Shown piece after piece: positions 36,101 through 48,261 of a stretch of DNA of 64,000 nt. Each line of letters begins with the position of its first letter. Within the stretch, counting starts at the first letter, position 1. Source of the DNA: Phoronis australis (lineage: Eukaryota > Phoronida > Phoronidae); contig NMRA01000110.1 of the NCBI GenBank assembly GCA_002633005.1, forward strand, positions 459,850 through 523,849, read 5' to 3'. The notes beneath the pieces are model-generated. The model was not told the DNA's origin and ran no database searches. It saw only the letters and a list, made by a program, of their open reading frames with translations. The position numbers were made by a program, and so were the translations under genes.

Positions 36101-39100
36101 AGCTTGTAATAGTTAATATTAGTACATAAAGCTAATGATAACAATGTACACCAGAGCAGTTCAACTCTTACAAACCTTGCAAGACTAGACTGAAAATCGA
36201 TGCCCTCATGCAGAGAGTCTATGTGACAGGGAGCTGCCTGCAGGTTAGATAAAATGTGTTTGCACCTCTCAGAGCCACTTCTTAACTTAGCCATAGCTCT
36301 TGAGTTCTCTGATGCATCTAGCCGTGACTGCCTAAAACGTTAATGTCACAAATTAATCTCAATGCCACTATCAACAATACACAACATTGAGATACAATTT
36401 AAAGATGGCCAGAATATACATTGTAAGACAAAATCCCTGTCTTCTGAGAAACATTTAAAAAAAAAGAAAAAAGAATGATCACAATAAAACCTGACCACAT
36501 TCTTTAGTTCTTAAACTAAGACAAATCTCACTAAAATTGCCATTATTTTATGAATAGACATATCCTGAAATCACACAGAACCACTTTCATTCAAAGGTAT
36601 TTACCCAGAATGCAACACATTGCGTCTAGCACTTGCCCAGCTTCTTAACATGCAAATTTAGTAATCACAATCAACTGATATCCAAGCTATTCTGTTATTC
36701 ATCATTGCAATCCAAGCAGGTTGATATTCTTGCATTTTGAGTTGCAATACTGGAACTAGGAAATTGTCAAATTATAAGAGTAAATAAATGTTTCTCCCTC
36801 GGTAATCATATTGATGTCAGTCATGGAACAAATTTTTCTACCTCCACTAAACACGAGAATTCAACTGAGGGTGGCCTATTATCTTTGTTTTCATTTTCTG
36901 AAAAATTAATTTTTTAATAAAAAAACACAAACGTCCCAGTTTTCGACAAATGAGAACACTGCATAAATCATAGTAACTGAAAGTTTCACATAAATCCGAC
37001 TGCTCATATCTGAAAAACAATGTTCTGAAGAAAGACAAATTTTTTTCAAGCTTGACTCGCAATAACCTTTAGTTATCATGAAGTTCAGTAAAATCTTGTT
37101 GAAGATTCTAATAAATCATACAATGCATTTCAATCATTGAAAGTTTTAGAACAAGGCAGTTTTTACCTTTTAAATTCTGAGACAAAGTGTTTGACTACAG
37201 CTTCCGTAAATGTGGCACCACCTATGGGCTTCTGTACATCTGACAACATCCTGTAGAAGCCACCGATGACGGATATCACAGCCACTTCCATAGAACACCC
37301 GCCCACACGGTACACCATTACGTTGCTAGGAAACAGCGATGGACATATCACGACGTTTATAGAAAACTCACACACAGTAACATTAATGGTTGTATTAGTA
37401 CTGCCTATGGCCGACACAAATGCCTGTAATCCCTTACAATGCAGTTTAATTAACTGGCTCCATTACAGCATTAAAAGTCAGATCTATATTCACATATCAT
37501 TAAAACAAACTCAAATGGACAATCATATTTACTTATTAATAAACGACTCCACAAGATACAAAATGAAGGATTTCCAATGGGGACTGTTTCATATTTAGAG
37601 TAGCCTCCCACAGTAATATGACAAAATTCCCGTTTCCAGGGGCTCCACTATCAGTAAACTTTGTTTCCATTTGAGCGTTCCGGCATGCTCTACGATATTA
37701 CCCAAAATAAACGCAAGAAATAGAAATTCAGTTATGCAGCGAAGACTGACAACAATCATTTGTTCTTAATAGCATGTCATGACCAAACAGAGTGTGATAC
37801 CTAGCCTAGAGCACTTTGTTGTATGCTAACAGTCATACAGCTGTCAGAGTTTACCAAAATGTAGATAAGGCTAACAGACAGTGAAACAATACTTAAATTT
37901 TATTGGTTCACTTTAAGATGTGTTCAGTGTATCAGTGGGTGATACGGCAAATGATAAGTTCAATATAGCATCCAGTAATATGGTGTATATGTTTAACGTT
38001 ACTGGATAAAGCTTTGAGAACTTTGTTAAATTTGGTAAGTTGACGAATTGTCATTTTACGGTATTGCGTTGCACTGTTAGCGAAATTCATGGAAGCAAAA
38101 CTGGCAACAAGCACTTTTGTCAGATTACTTTTGAAGACTACTATCTCACACAACTTTGCAAGAAGACTTTCAGTAAGTTGTGCCCACTTCACAATTTTCG
38201 CAATTCAGTGCTTTTGCCAAATCTGAATTGCCCATAACGAGTAGAAATCACCTCAATAACAGTCAGGGCTTGGAATGACCAATGACAAAAAACGCGGAAA
38301 CTTTACGGCCCAAATCATGCCCGATAACCAGCCTTTGAAATGGTCAATGTGAACCTTTCCCCGACAAAAATCGGGACTAAAAAAAAAAAAAAAAAAAAAA
38401 AAAAANNNNNNNNNNNNNNNNNNNNNNNNNNNNNNNNNNNNNNNNNNNNNNNNNNNNNNNNNNNNNNNNNNNNNNNNNNNNNNNNNNNNNNNNNNNNNNN
38501 NNNNNNNNNNNNNNNNNNNNNNNNNNNNNNNNNNNNNNNNNNNNNNNNNNNNNNNNNNNNNNNNNNNNNNNNNNNNNNNNNNNNNNNNNNNNNNNNNNNN
38601 NNNNNNNNNNNNNNNNNNNNNNNNNNNNNNNNNNNNNNNNNNNNNNNNNNNNNNNNNNNNNNNNNNNNNNNNNNNNNNNAGGGCTGTTCCAGTAAAATCT
38701 GTATGGGAGGGGGGGAAGGCACCTTTTTTTCGCACCCACCACCCATATTTTTCATTTATTTCTTCAGCCTACCACCCGTAATTTTTTATAAGTTTGAAAT
38801 GCAACCACCCGTAATTTTTTTTTTGTTCTTGTGGTTGACTGCATAGGCGCTTGAGTTTATCTGTTCCTCCACCACCACTAACGTCATTCATTACTAAGAA
38901 AACATATGTTTCTTATATATGGTTTTTAGCCATCAAGAAATTCGAGCACCTGTGGTTAACTGGTGTTATGGGCATGCCGATGAGAAGTCGGAGGGAGTGA
39001 AAAGCTTTTTGCAAGTTGCATTTTTGTTTCAGTTTTTGATTCTGTGCGGATTGTTTATAAAATTTACTAAAATTACCCACCATCAAACATTTATGGCCCA

Positions 39101-42100
39101 ATGAAACAACAACGACCTGTAAATTTTAATTTTTTTTGAGTACGACCACCAGCCATTTTGAATTTAAATCAAACGCAACCACCCATAAATTTTTATTTTA
39201 GTTGCCTTCCCCCCCACACACATTTTGCTGGAACAGCCCTCATGTACCCTCCAATGACTTCTAATTCTATTGTAAAAATCGAAGTTACGTTTACCATAGC
39301 TGTTGAGAGTCCAGTTGTCCTATGTCATAAGCCAGGGCTGCAGCTGACGGTTCACTTATAATACGTAGTACATTGAAGCCAGCGGTCTCTGCAGCACTTC
39401 TATAATGACCAAATATGGCATTCATTAGTTTCAGATCCACTAGGCAAAGCACATAGTGTGACGCAGAACAACCCGTATATGTACACTACGTTCAAAAATA
39501 GGAAGACTAGCACCCAATCAGCACATCAAAACGAACTTGTGAGCAGAGAACAGATGCATGGTGAGAACTGGACATAAAAAAGTAAGAGAATAGCAGGTAG
39601 GTGAGAACTGGACATGAAGTGAAAGCAATCAATTAACAGCTATTTGTTAAGATATGTGTGACAGACCGTTATACAGGTGACAAGCTGACAGGAGGCCAGT
39701 TGAGCGAAATAAACATGACTGACTGACACCAGCTTTCAAATCTAAAACTGATTAAGCACAGCTACATGTACTAAAATTTGATCATACCTTCCTATCCATG
39801 ATAGGGACATGACCGCAAATCATCACGAAAACCCATCAAAGGATTTTGGCGATACAGCAGAGGATGTCAGGAGGACGGGTATGATAGCATAATGCAGCCA
39901 TATTTGCGTGTGTGTGTGTTCGTGCGTGCGTGCGTGTGCATGTGTCTGTGATACATAATGATGTAGAGTCCTTACCCTTATGACTACACCCCCCTTAGCA
40001 CTTGATGTTTCTACACGTGAAAGTTAAAGCAGAATAAAGTGTATACATACTTTAGAGCATTCCTCTGTTCTGTTGAAAAGTCAGTTGGTGCTGTCAGTAC
40101 AGCGTCATGTATTCCTTGTCCACCATGACTTTGAGCTGTCTCTGTAACACATTGTATATCAAGTCAAACATACAACAGTAACTTGTAACTTTGTAAGCAT
40201 TACAACATGTATGTTAAGCAGCAGATTAGTTAAACTGACCAAAAACTCAAATCAATCTATAACGTGACACCAAAATGCAAACTTCCGCTCACCGTTTTAC
40301 CACTGACCCTAGCAGAATACATGATAGTCATAAATTTCCTAGAACACTTGATAACTTTCCTTGCCAGTGACTGCAGCACACATACACCATACAATGGGCA
40401 GAGTGAACAACCAATCAAGTGATGTGCTCACAACATAGCACCAATGTGCAGCATGCTTTACCAGAGCACATAAGTTGGAATAACAGGCCAACTACAGCAG
40501 TCAGAGATATAACAGGCCAACTACGGTAGTTAGAGATATAACAGGCTGACTACAGCAGTCATAGATATAACATTCCAACCAAAACAGTCAGAGATAAATT
40601 ACAACAAAACTTCCAGCAATTTTAAGTGGACCAACCCATCATTTTGCTATAGATGGCTAATGTCTTGGCTCTATAGAATACACTCTAGGTGGACCTACCC
40701 ATCATTTTGCTACAGGTGGCCACGCCTTGGGCTTATAGAACACACTTCAGGTGGACCACCTAACCCTCATTTTGCAGTAAATGGCTGATGCCTTGGGTCT
40801 AAAGAACACACCTCCCCATCATTTTGCTTGGGTCTCTAGAACACACACCAGGTGGACCTACCCATCATTTTGCTGTAGATGGCTAATGTCTTGGGTCTCT
40901 AGAACACACACCAGGTGGACCTACCCATCATTTTGCTTTGTTCTATAGAACACACACCAGGTGGACCTACCCATCATTTTGCTTGGTTCTATAGAACACA
41001 CACCAGGTGGACCTACCCATCATTTTGCTTGGTTCTATAGAACACACACCAGGTGGACCTACCCATCATTTTGCTGTAGATGGCTGCCACAACATGCTCT
41101 ACAGACTGTACACTTGTCTTCTCCTTGAACTCCACTTCAAAGGCAGGCTGACCGCTCTGCTCCACAACCTGTAATCACAAGTTGACTGTAGTCATGGTAA
41201 CCACACTCACAACAGGCACTTGTTGCTTTCTTTATTCCCTTAAGAAAAAAACAGCTTGTATAATTTAAAGAGACCGAAAATCAGACTTCTGATCACTTCA
41301 AGGAATGTTTAAGTACCCATTTTTGAAACCCTAGTTCTCAGGCAAAAGACATGAACAGTAAATTCTAACACATTGTAACAATCAAAATTACTTTTTTGCA
41401 AAATTATGTTTTAGAAAAAACATGTTTATGTGATTACAAATGTGTGGTCAGAATTGTCATGCTCATAGTACATTTCTGTGATTTTCAAGAATTTTAAAAA
41501 TAGAGAATTTCACGGACTTACAATCTATAATTAGAAAGGAATTTAAGAAATTTGATATTTGGTAACAAACCATGTTGTCAGTTACCCTTATTTTCAAGAG
41601 ACGCTCGACACCTACCTTGACTTTATTACTCTCACAATACTGGTGTACCACAGGATCATTAAACGCACGACCGACAAGCTTCTTGGACTGACACACTGTG
41701 TTGGAAGCATTTCTTATAATGCCTTGTTTGGCTGATAGTCCCACAAGCTGGAAATTATGATAACAGGGTTAACAGAGAGCTTCATAAATATGGACATAAT
41801 TTTGTATAGCATCTCTATTGGCGTAAAGTGTCCCGATACTTGCATCATTACAGCGGCTGGTAAGACTTCATAACACAAGGCGTTTCCCAATAATATGCTT
41901 GAGAGGTTAGGGGAGTGTCACTCAGGGGGAACGTTTTACATTAAGTCTTGGATGGAAGTTAAAGGTGTAAGACTGCTATGAACTAAACTCACCCATTAAA
42001 CAGAGAGCATGCGGTTTGAGAGATCGCAATTAAAACGACGGCAGAAAACTTATACATGTAATTCAATGGGTACATGAATGCACAGCATGACTTTGTCAGC

Positions 42101-45100
42101 ATGTATGTTGGAAATGTCACATATATGTGTTAACAACTGTAATAGTGCAACTTAATTAAATGTCCGACTTATACTTGCTTCTGATTTGTGTGAGTTTCAC
42201 TACACATATACAGTGAAACAGGTTAATTGTTGTATTTCTACCAACAGGTATTCTAATGTTTTAGTTTTCTCTAAAACGTTGATTGGGTTTCCGATTTAGA
42301 AAGGTTATGGCAGAAACTGGTCACATTCAAAAGTGCTTCATGTATAGAAAATATCCGAGGTGGCAACACGGAACACAAAAATACAAATTCTAGAATATTT
42401 ACATGAATTTAAAAAGAACTGCATTTTCGATTCACAATGAATAATTTATGACCGACAAAACACACAATATGTAGACTCTCCAATACTGAAGTTACAAATT
42501 GCTATTTTTGTTTTCCCCTCACCCGTTCATGATCTGTGAAAGCCACGACGGCTGGAGTTGTCCGATCACCAGTGTCATTTGCCACAACACTGGTGTTACC
42601 GTCCTGTAAAAGTGAGAATGTTCATTGTCAACATAACAATTCTTACTTTCTGTCATTTCCACATCCTGCTCAAAATGACACAAACAATGACAAACAGTAG
42701 AATTATAAGAATTGCAAACATTGGAATCAAGTTCATCTAACTTTAAATTAACACGCCACCTTGTGTCACAATTGTGCTAACTTCAAATTAACACGCCACC
42801 TTGTGTCAGACTGGGTGAACACTGCATGACCAACTGGCACTGCTTCACGAATTTCAGTTGTGTGCTTCTTTTAACTCATTTTTTTAGTACTTTTCACTAG
42901 ATATCATGTTACCACTTTCTCTTTCAGACTTCCATTAAGAATCTATTAAGAATACATTTCTTAGTATTATTGCATTTGTAACTTCTAGATAATGTTTAGA
43001 AAACCTGCATTTATTAAATGCTATCTTACAATCCCTTTAAATAAGGAATATGTCAGAAAAATTATCAGAATTAGTTTGATTTCGCTATAATGTTTTAGAA
43101 TTTAATGCCAGAAAACCAAATTTCAGAGAAAATTTTACTTTTGATTTGAAGTCGATGACATACTTTTGCTACAAAAAAAACAACAACAGAGAAATGGTAC
43201 AAGAAAATGACCCTTCACTAAATAAATAGATTTCATTTTTAAAACAACTATAACGGACAAGGTGAAAGTGACTTGACTCCCAGATTTTACATTGCTAAGC
43301 AATTACATTGCCCTGAATGACGCAGTGGCGTTAGTACACAGGGGCTGATCCATGATTTTGAGTGGCGGGGGGGNGGGGGGGAGGGGGGCAGGGCAGAATA
43401 TTCACCAGGATTTTACCCGTCAGACATTTGCACCCCCGAACAGCCAAGTGGAATCTGGGAGAATTTTAGAGGGGGCCCCCTTGGCTCCCCTCTAAATCTG
43501 CCACTGGTACATCCCCGCAAAAAGTTACTCATTTCCAAATACACCAAATAAAATCGAATGAAACATGCACATAGACACATGGAGTTACAATTAACACATA
43601 CCATCACTCTGGATACATTTTAGTCAACATAACTTGAACATATCCATGAAAACCTGCTGCAGTTTGCTCGAGTTTCTCTTGCCCAGTGCCATTTTAAGGA
43701 AGTTACTTGAAATCACACATGTTGACGAATAAAAAGGCCAAGGGACACAAATCTTACAAATTTCACCTGATATCTTCCCAAGCTATTTTGGAAGTGTCAT
43801 GCGCCAGTGTCACGCACTTCGCTCAGTCTCGTACTAGCCTTTGCCTAACTCATGAGACTCAGTTGAAAGACTTTGTGATTATTGTGCGCGGTGAAAAAGT
43901 TAACGGTGACCAAAAAGTGGAGTTGAAATTCGTCGCAAAAGTCACCGGTAATTGTTTACAATATGATGACATTGAATTACACATATGATTTTGGTATCGT
44001 TCGATTCCTTGTAAAGTCATCTTTCCAAATATTCACAGAAATTTTTCCTACCCCGTTCTCTTAGTATTTTATCATGAAATTTCTTCTCACACTATTTCCC
44101 GGTACTGGGTAGTCTACCGCCATGTTGAATGGAGGCTGTCCCCTGGCGGTAAAAAACTGGACTAATCTACCGACTTCTGCAGATCGTCGCTTTTCATAAG
44201 TTCAAACTGACCAAGACCCGTCTATCCCCTGCCCGAGTTACAGTCCCAAGGGATCGAATTCAATCCTATGGAGACCCTGGTACGCATCTGCTAGCCGACT
44301 CAATCCGCGAAAAAAGCGCAGGTTGTTTTTGAGGTCCAAATTGGTGAAAAGGGTATCACTTCAGACAATTTCGTGGAAAAATGGTCTAATGGTCACAATT
44401 ATAAAAACATTAGAAAAGTTGATATGCTGCTACTTGTTCCTCCATATTATGTCAGGAAAACTTTAGCGGGAATCTCGCATGGGCAAACACCATTCAGAAT
44501 CGATGATGCTGTTTCATTCATTAACAACAGGTGTCGCTGTAATCTTGAGTTGAGCTAACATGGCGGTGTCAACCGGGAAATATTGCGAACCGAAATTCGA
44601 CTATAAAATACGGAGAAAATGTGGAAGGGGATACAATCATATATTTTTGGAAAGATAAAGTTGCGAGGAATTGAATGATACCAAAATCAGTGTAGGTCAT
44701 TCATTAACAACAGGTGTCACTGTAATCTTGAGTTAAGCTAACATGGCAGTGTCAACCGGGAAATAGTGTGAACCGAAATTCGATTATAAAATACGGAGAA
44801 AACGCGGTAGGGGACATTCATATATTTTTGGAAAGATAACGTTGTGAGGAATCGAACGATACCAAAATCATGTGTGTAGGTCAATGTCGTCATATTGTAA
44901 ACAATTACCAAGTCACCTTAATTCTTGTAACTATGCTTCATCGAAGATATGTGTAGAAGTAGAAAGGATCACTGAAGAAAGTAAGTGCATTTTTAAGACT
45001 TTTTTAAATTAAGTCAAGTGATAGTTTTTAAGTGTGGAATGTATTTTTGACGAGGTGAAAACTCTTAATCGGTGAGCAGATTTCACTTACCGCCTGCTTA

Positions 45101-45430
45101 AAATAATCGCAAGAAATTAATATAGAAAGCGGTGGTAAATATTGTAGCCCCTACATGTTGCCTATAGTATGTAATTGCCTACTTTTTGTACCAAGTGCAA
45201 CTCCAAGTCTATTTGGAAATCAGGATAGACAGGATCCGATTTGGGGTCAAATTACGGCGATTACAGCGATCTTCCACGTAAAAATTGCGAAAGCCAGGTC
45301 AGACATCTAGACCCAGCGATTTTTATGTCGAACCTGTAACGAAAACATGCTTAAGCTTTATAATACAAACCCTGTGTACTGCTAAACAAGCAGACGTGCT
45401 TCCAAAATGCACACCAAAGGCGGCTGCCAT
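33139..45430 (-). CDS. HSPA14: HSPA14 / Hsp70-like protein 1 (3' terminal exon not identified)
   Basis: Twelve minus-strand exons join in one frame: 45430-45371 (ATG), 42603-42523, 41747-41616, 41168-41063, 40141-40051, 39399-39295, 37325-37167, 36331-36176, 35162-35060, 34569-34441, 34121-34041 and 33362-33139. They give 475 residues. The start [20 protein letters not shown] and [17 protein letters not shown] match the HSPA14 nucleotide-binding lobe, where the usual Hsp70 DLGTT loop is altered. [48 protein letters not shown] and [13 protein letters not shown] continue the ATPase fold. The C-terminal part ([19 protein letters not shown]) is the short beta-subdomain. HSPA14 pairs with an Hsp40 (MPP11) in the ribosome-associated complex. 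The family is about 509 residues, so about 25-30 residues are missing: the last exon ends with a donor (CGCAG/GTAGGG). Intron 1 (2.8 kb) and the intron with the 38-39 kb gap contain transposon-like elements. Confidence 0.94.
33930..34020. repeat. About 21-bp tandem repeat, four copies
   Basis: Imperfect copies of CTAACGGACAGTCTGTCACT just downstream (in gene sense) of the HSPA14 exon 34121-34041. Confidence 0.8.
34310..34442. repeat. About 60-bp repeat, 2-3 copies, at an HSPA14 donor
   Basis: Imperfect copies of GCTGTAGTTATAGTTACC with TGTATAGCAGAGC and GGTACATCAACATTGTGTAC. The last copy runs into the donor of the exon 34569-34441, so GTAACTAT-type donor sequence is repeated in the following intron. 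Confidence 0.75.
38406..38679. other. Assembly gap (run of N) after a poly-A run
   Basis: 274 unknown bases preceded by 26 consecutive A (38380-38405). It lies in the HSPA14 intron between exons 39399-39295 and 37325-37167. Confidence 0.98.
38680..39240. mobile_element. MITE-like element with about 40-bp inverted termini
   Basis: The left end AGGGCTGTTCCAGTAAAATC (38680 on) and the reverse complement of the right end (39240 backwards, AGGGCTGTTCCAGCAAAATG) match over about 40 bases, including a G-rich stretch and AAGGCA. The interior has direct repeats of ACCACCCGTAATTTTT and no protein-coding capacity. The left edge abuts the gap, so a target duplication cannot be checked. The right end is 55 bases from the HSPA14 exon 39399-39295. 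Confidence 0.85.
39905..39946. repeat. GT/CGTG microsatellite
   Basis: A run of alternating GT with CGTG units in the HSPA14 intron between exons 40141-40051 and 39399-39295. Confidence 0.85.
40478..40590. repeat. About 30-bp tandem repeat, four copies
   Basis: Imperfect copies of ATAACAGGCCAACTACAGCA followed by GTCAGAGAT in an HSPA14 intron. Confidence 0.85.
40630..41095 (-). repeat. Tandem array derived from an HSPA14 exon end and splice donor
   Basis: The end of exon 41168-41063 plus its donor (minus strand AGCAAAATGATGG/GTAGGTCC) recurs about eight more times in the following intron. The three units nearest the exon have an exact 46-bp period, and more distant ones are 50-63 bp. One copy at about 40855-40890 reproduces 34 bases of the exon-intron boundary without change, including 23 exon bases. 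Confidence 0.9.
42735..42809. repeat. About 40-bp direct duplication
   Basis: CTAACTTCAAATTAACACGC followed by CACCTTGTGTCA is present twice in tandem in HSPA14 intron 1. Confidence 0.88.
43339..43506. mobile_element. 168-bp MITE with GTACA target duplication
   Basis: The element starts CAGGGGCTGATCCA and its reverse complement end reads CAGTGGCAGATTTA. It is flanked on both sides by GTACA (43334-43338 and 43507-43511). The inside holds G-rich/C-rich blocks including one ambiguous base at 43374. The CAGTGGCGGATC-type terminus resembles a MITE type I have seen in several invertebrate genomes. It lies in HSPA14 intron 1. Confidence 0.75.
43947..44909. mobile_element. Large foldback element with a 184-bp internal tandem duplication
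   Basis: 43947-44131 is the diverged reverse complement of about 44739-44909 (shared GGTAATTGTTTACAATATGA, GATTTTGGTATCGTTCGATT, CACTATTTCCCGGT). The right arm is itself doubled: 44514-44697 and 44698-44884 are direct copies (CATTCATTAACAACAGGTGT, CTAACATGGCGGTGTCAACC, ATATTTTTGGAAAGATAA). The interior of about 380 bp shows no recognised protein. It is non-autonomous and lies in HSPA14 intron 1. Confidence 0.82.
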
Positions 45431-48259
45431 ATTTAATCTCGTTTATTCTCAGTTGAGGTCAACTGAGGGTCAAAGCAGAAGAGCCAATCGTCGTTCGCCA
45501 AATGTATCATCGTTTACTTCCTGTACCGGTGTAACACGTTGATCAGTCAGAGGTAAAAGTTTGAAAGACAAGGTTGTACAGCGTGTTTATTAATTCAGGT
45601 AAACAGGTATATATCACATTTCCTGATATGAAGGATTTGGAGCATATTGAATATGATGACCGATTACATTATTTCTCAAATTGTATGTGATTTCATGTGC
45701 TGTCGGACGAGCCGAACGAAAATAAAAGTCATGATAAATGACATGTCTGATGTCACTGCGTGAACTATTGCACATCAGTTGGTTAGACAGTGATTACCGT
45801 CTCTACTGGCACCGTCAGTAGAATCGCTTGAGGTCCTATAGGCGCTTCATACGCCAGAGGCTTTTCGGCGAATAAACAGTGACCGTTTCTAGTTGAACTA
45901 CAGACGGTGATGCTTCTGTAGGCTAATAGTAATAGGCGCTTCATACGCCGAAAGCTTTTCGGCGAATTATGCCTCACACTGATTAAAAAATCAAAGTGAC
46001 AGTTCCGATGTTATAAGTACCTTTTGGCATAAATGGACACCTTAGGAGGCTGTTGATGTTTTTCGTTCACTTCCCAAAATCGGAAACCGGCTATTATTAA
46101 CCCTGCACGCGGCAGGTGGTAATGGTGGTATGAAATCGTATCCCCTGGCGTACGTTGTGTACAAATGAGCAGTTTCCGATTTGTTCTCCAATAGGAGCTG
46201 TCTATCAGCTGGTCAGTCAGTCAGTGGCAATGGACCTGATAGATGATGGAAGTTGACCTAACTGCCTGGCTCTGAAGTGAAAGATGAAATCTGAACAAGA
46301 AAGACCAATTGTGTGCTATTGGAACCTAATTTCCAAACTTCAAATTGAAATTATTTTTGATATTTTCTGTAATTTTAATATGAATTGAAAGTATACTAGT
46401 GTTGGAACTGAAATAGGTGATCCGCGGGAGATTATCGCGTTCTTTTTAGCATACACATTGTTTTTGAACAGTGTAATTTCTTACATTCCAGTTGTATTGC
46501 GATCTTTTGAAAAGTCACGTGACGTTGTCAATCTCGCCATTCCGTGACACTCTCATCGATCAGCTGACTACTCCGTGATTGGCTGCTGGCCTTTCGTACT
46601 GATTGTCAAATTTGACTGAGACTGTAGCCAATCACAGTGTAGACAGTTCGTAAATGACAGCGTCATGAACCGGGAAATTGACAACTTGGGGAGACTACTG
46701 ATAAATTGCAATATAGCTGGAAAGGAAGAAGTTGCTCTCCCCTGATTACATATGTAGTGTATGAGAGGTATGTGGTGAAAAGACCGAGGTAAGCTTCCGT
46801 GAGTCCACCAACCTAGCCTTGACAACTTGCCTATTTAAATAATTGGAGTGGTAAAAACGGGTCATAAAATCTGACATAAAATTAATGCCATTAAAAACTA
46901 TACAATTCTGTATTAAAAAAATGGGTTGCATTTACAAAACAGTTACTGTTAAATTTGTGGAGCGAAAATGTTAAAAATCTACAAGCACCGTTGAAAAATC
47001 CTCGTGTAATGTTGAAAAGTTCACGTGTACGAAGATTTGAACCATCATGTGAGCTAAGTGTCCAAACCAATGGACTGATGTAATTGCCTGCTGACAAATG
47101 GTTTGGAAAGTCTTTATCATTGGATTCTGTATTACATCTGGAAGTGACGTGATACAACACTCATTCTGTTTCCATGGAACAGCTTCACCTCTGGGCTACA
47201 CATAGTGTACCTAATTATCGGACGGAACCTAAATATCGGACATTTCATAGAATCTTACTTGAAGCATAATCTGAGAATTAAATGACACCAATTTTTGTTC
47301 CGTTGTAATGCATTCAATGTCCGACACCGTCTCGTTTTTTTACAGCGTTGCCTCGTTTTGATTTCACCGAGAGAAGGTGCAATTTAGACCCCCAAGTCGG
47401 CCTAAAATGGACGATCGCATAAATCGGTTATAAAAGTTGAAAATAAAATCTTTTTCTACAATGACACTATCTCATTGAACTGACAATATGTCACTGTTCC
47501 ATTTTTTCGTTTGTTTTTAAACTCAAGTCAAACCCCGACCGCGCACGTGCGGGTGTCATATCAAGAAGCCTAAGTGATACTAAAAACTGCAGTGAGTTTG
47601 CACGTGCTTTAGTCGTCTGCACTAATTCATCGAAACGACTTGGCGCCGTCATCAGATTTCATTTTATGGATAATTTTGTTGCGAATGGACCTGGGTTCTA
47701 GCAGCATATATGTCAAAACACTCAAGCTGAAATTTGGCGACAAGGTGCCCGCGGCCATTACATGGTTAGTCAGTTTTCCGCGGTGTGGCGTATGGAGAAA
47801 CATGGTGTCCGATATTTAGGTTCTCCGAAGGTTTGGTTGTTGTGTTTTTTGAAGATCAGTCGGAACATAAATGTGGCTTTCAGTGACAAGATATAGTAAC
47901 GGAACAATTCCGTGAAGGTAAATCTTTATTTCAGCAAAGAATTTACAACAATCCGTAGTATTTTCAATTAAATATAATGCAAAATGTGCCAAAACGTCCG
48001 ATAATTAGGTCACTTGACTGTACAGAGCTTGGCAACAGTTTTCACATCCTAGAATTTGCCCTCAACAACGCTCTTTGTGTCTTGGAATTTGCTCAAAATC
48101 TAGTGCTGGTAGTGGCTCCAGTTGTTAAGTGGTCAAGTGAGTGTCTGAGCCTGAGTAGTGACTAAGTGCCTTGAGCTTATGTAGTGACTAAGTGAGTTTC
48201 TGGACTTGATGTTAGGAGGCAGTGTCACTCTGCTTATGTGGTTGTATTTATCATTTCAG
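45431..48259. promoter_or_regulatory. Divergent intergenic region of HSPA14 and MANF
   Basis: The HSPA14 ATG is at 45430 on minus, and the MANF coding exon begins at 48260 with an acceptor, so a noncoding MANF first exon lies in this interval. Good donors on plus are CAGAG/GTAAAAG at about 45552 and CCGAG/GTAAGC at about 46788. CCAAT boxes (ATTGGCTG and AGCCAATCACA near 46575-46640), CACGTGACGTTG near 46517 and ACTTCCTG near 45519 are visible. I did not find a complete ERSE (CCAAT-N9-CCACG). Confidence 0.5.
45838..45967. repeat. Paired direct repeats, about 38 bp
   Basis: ATAGGCGCTTCATACGCCAG with GGCTTTTCGGCGAAT (45838 on) recurs at about 45929 with few changes. Each copy contains a short self-complementary GCGTATGAAGCGCC-like segment. 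It lies in the HSPA14/MANF divergent region. Confidence 0.75.
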
Positions 48260-48261
48260 CT

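Noticed and set aside
38253-38846. Open frames crossing the second run of N
   Set aside because: Same reason; flanked by poly-A and MITE sequence.
43707-43988. 93-codon open frame near the foldback element
   Set aside because: No recognisable domain; it overlaps the left arm of the repeat in an HSPA14 intron.
46510-46660. Possible ER-stress element (ERSE) for MANF
   Set aside because: CCAAT boxes and a CACGTGACG motif are there, but the CCAAT-N9-CCACG arrangement was not found.
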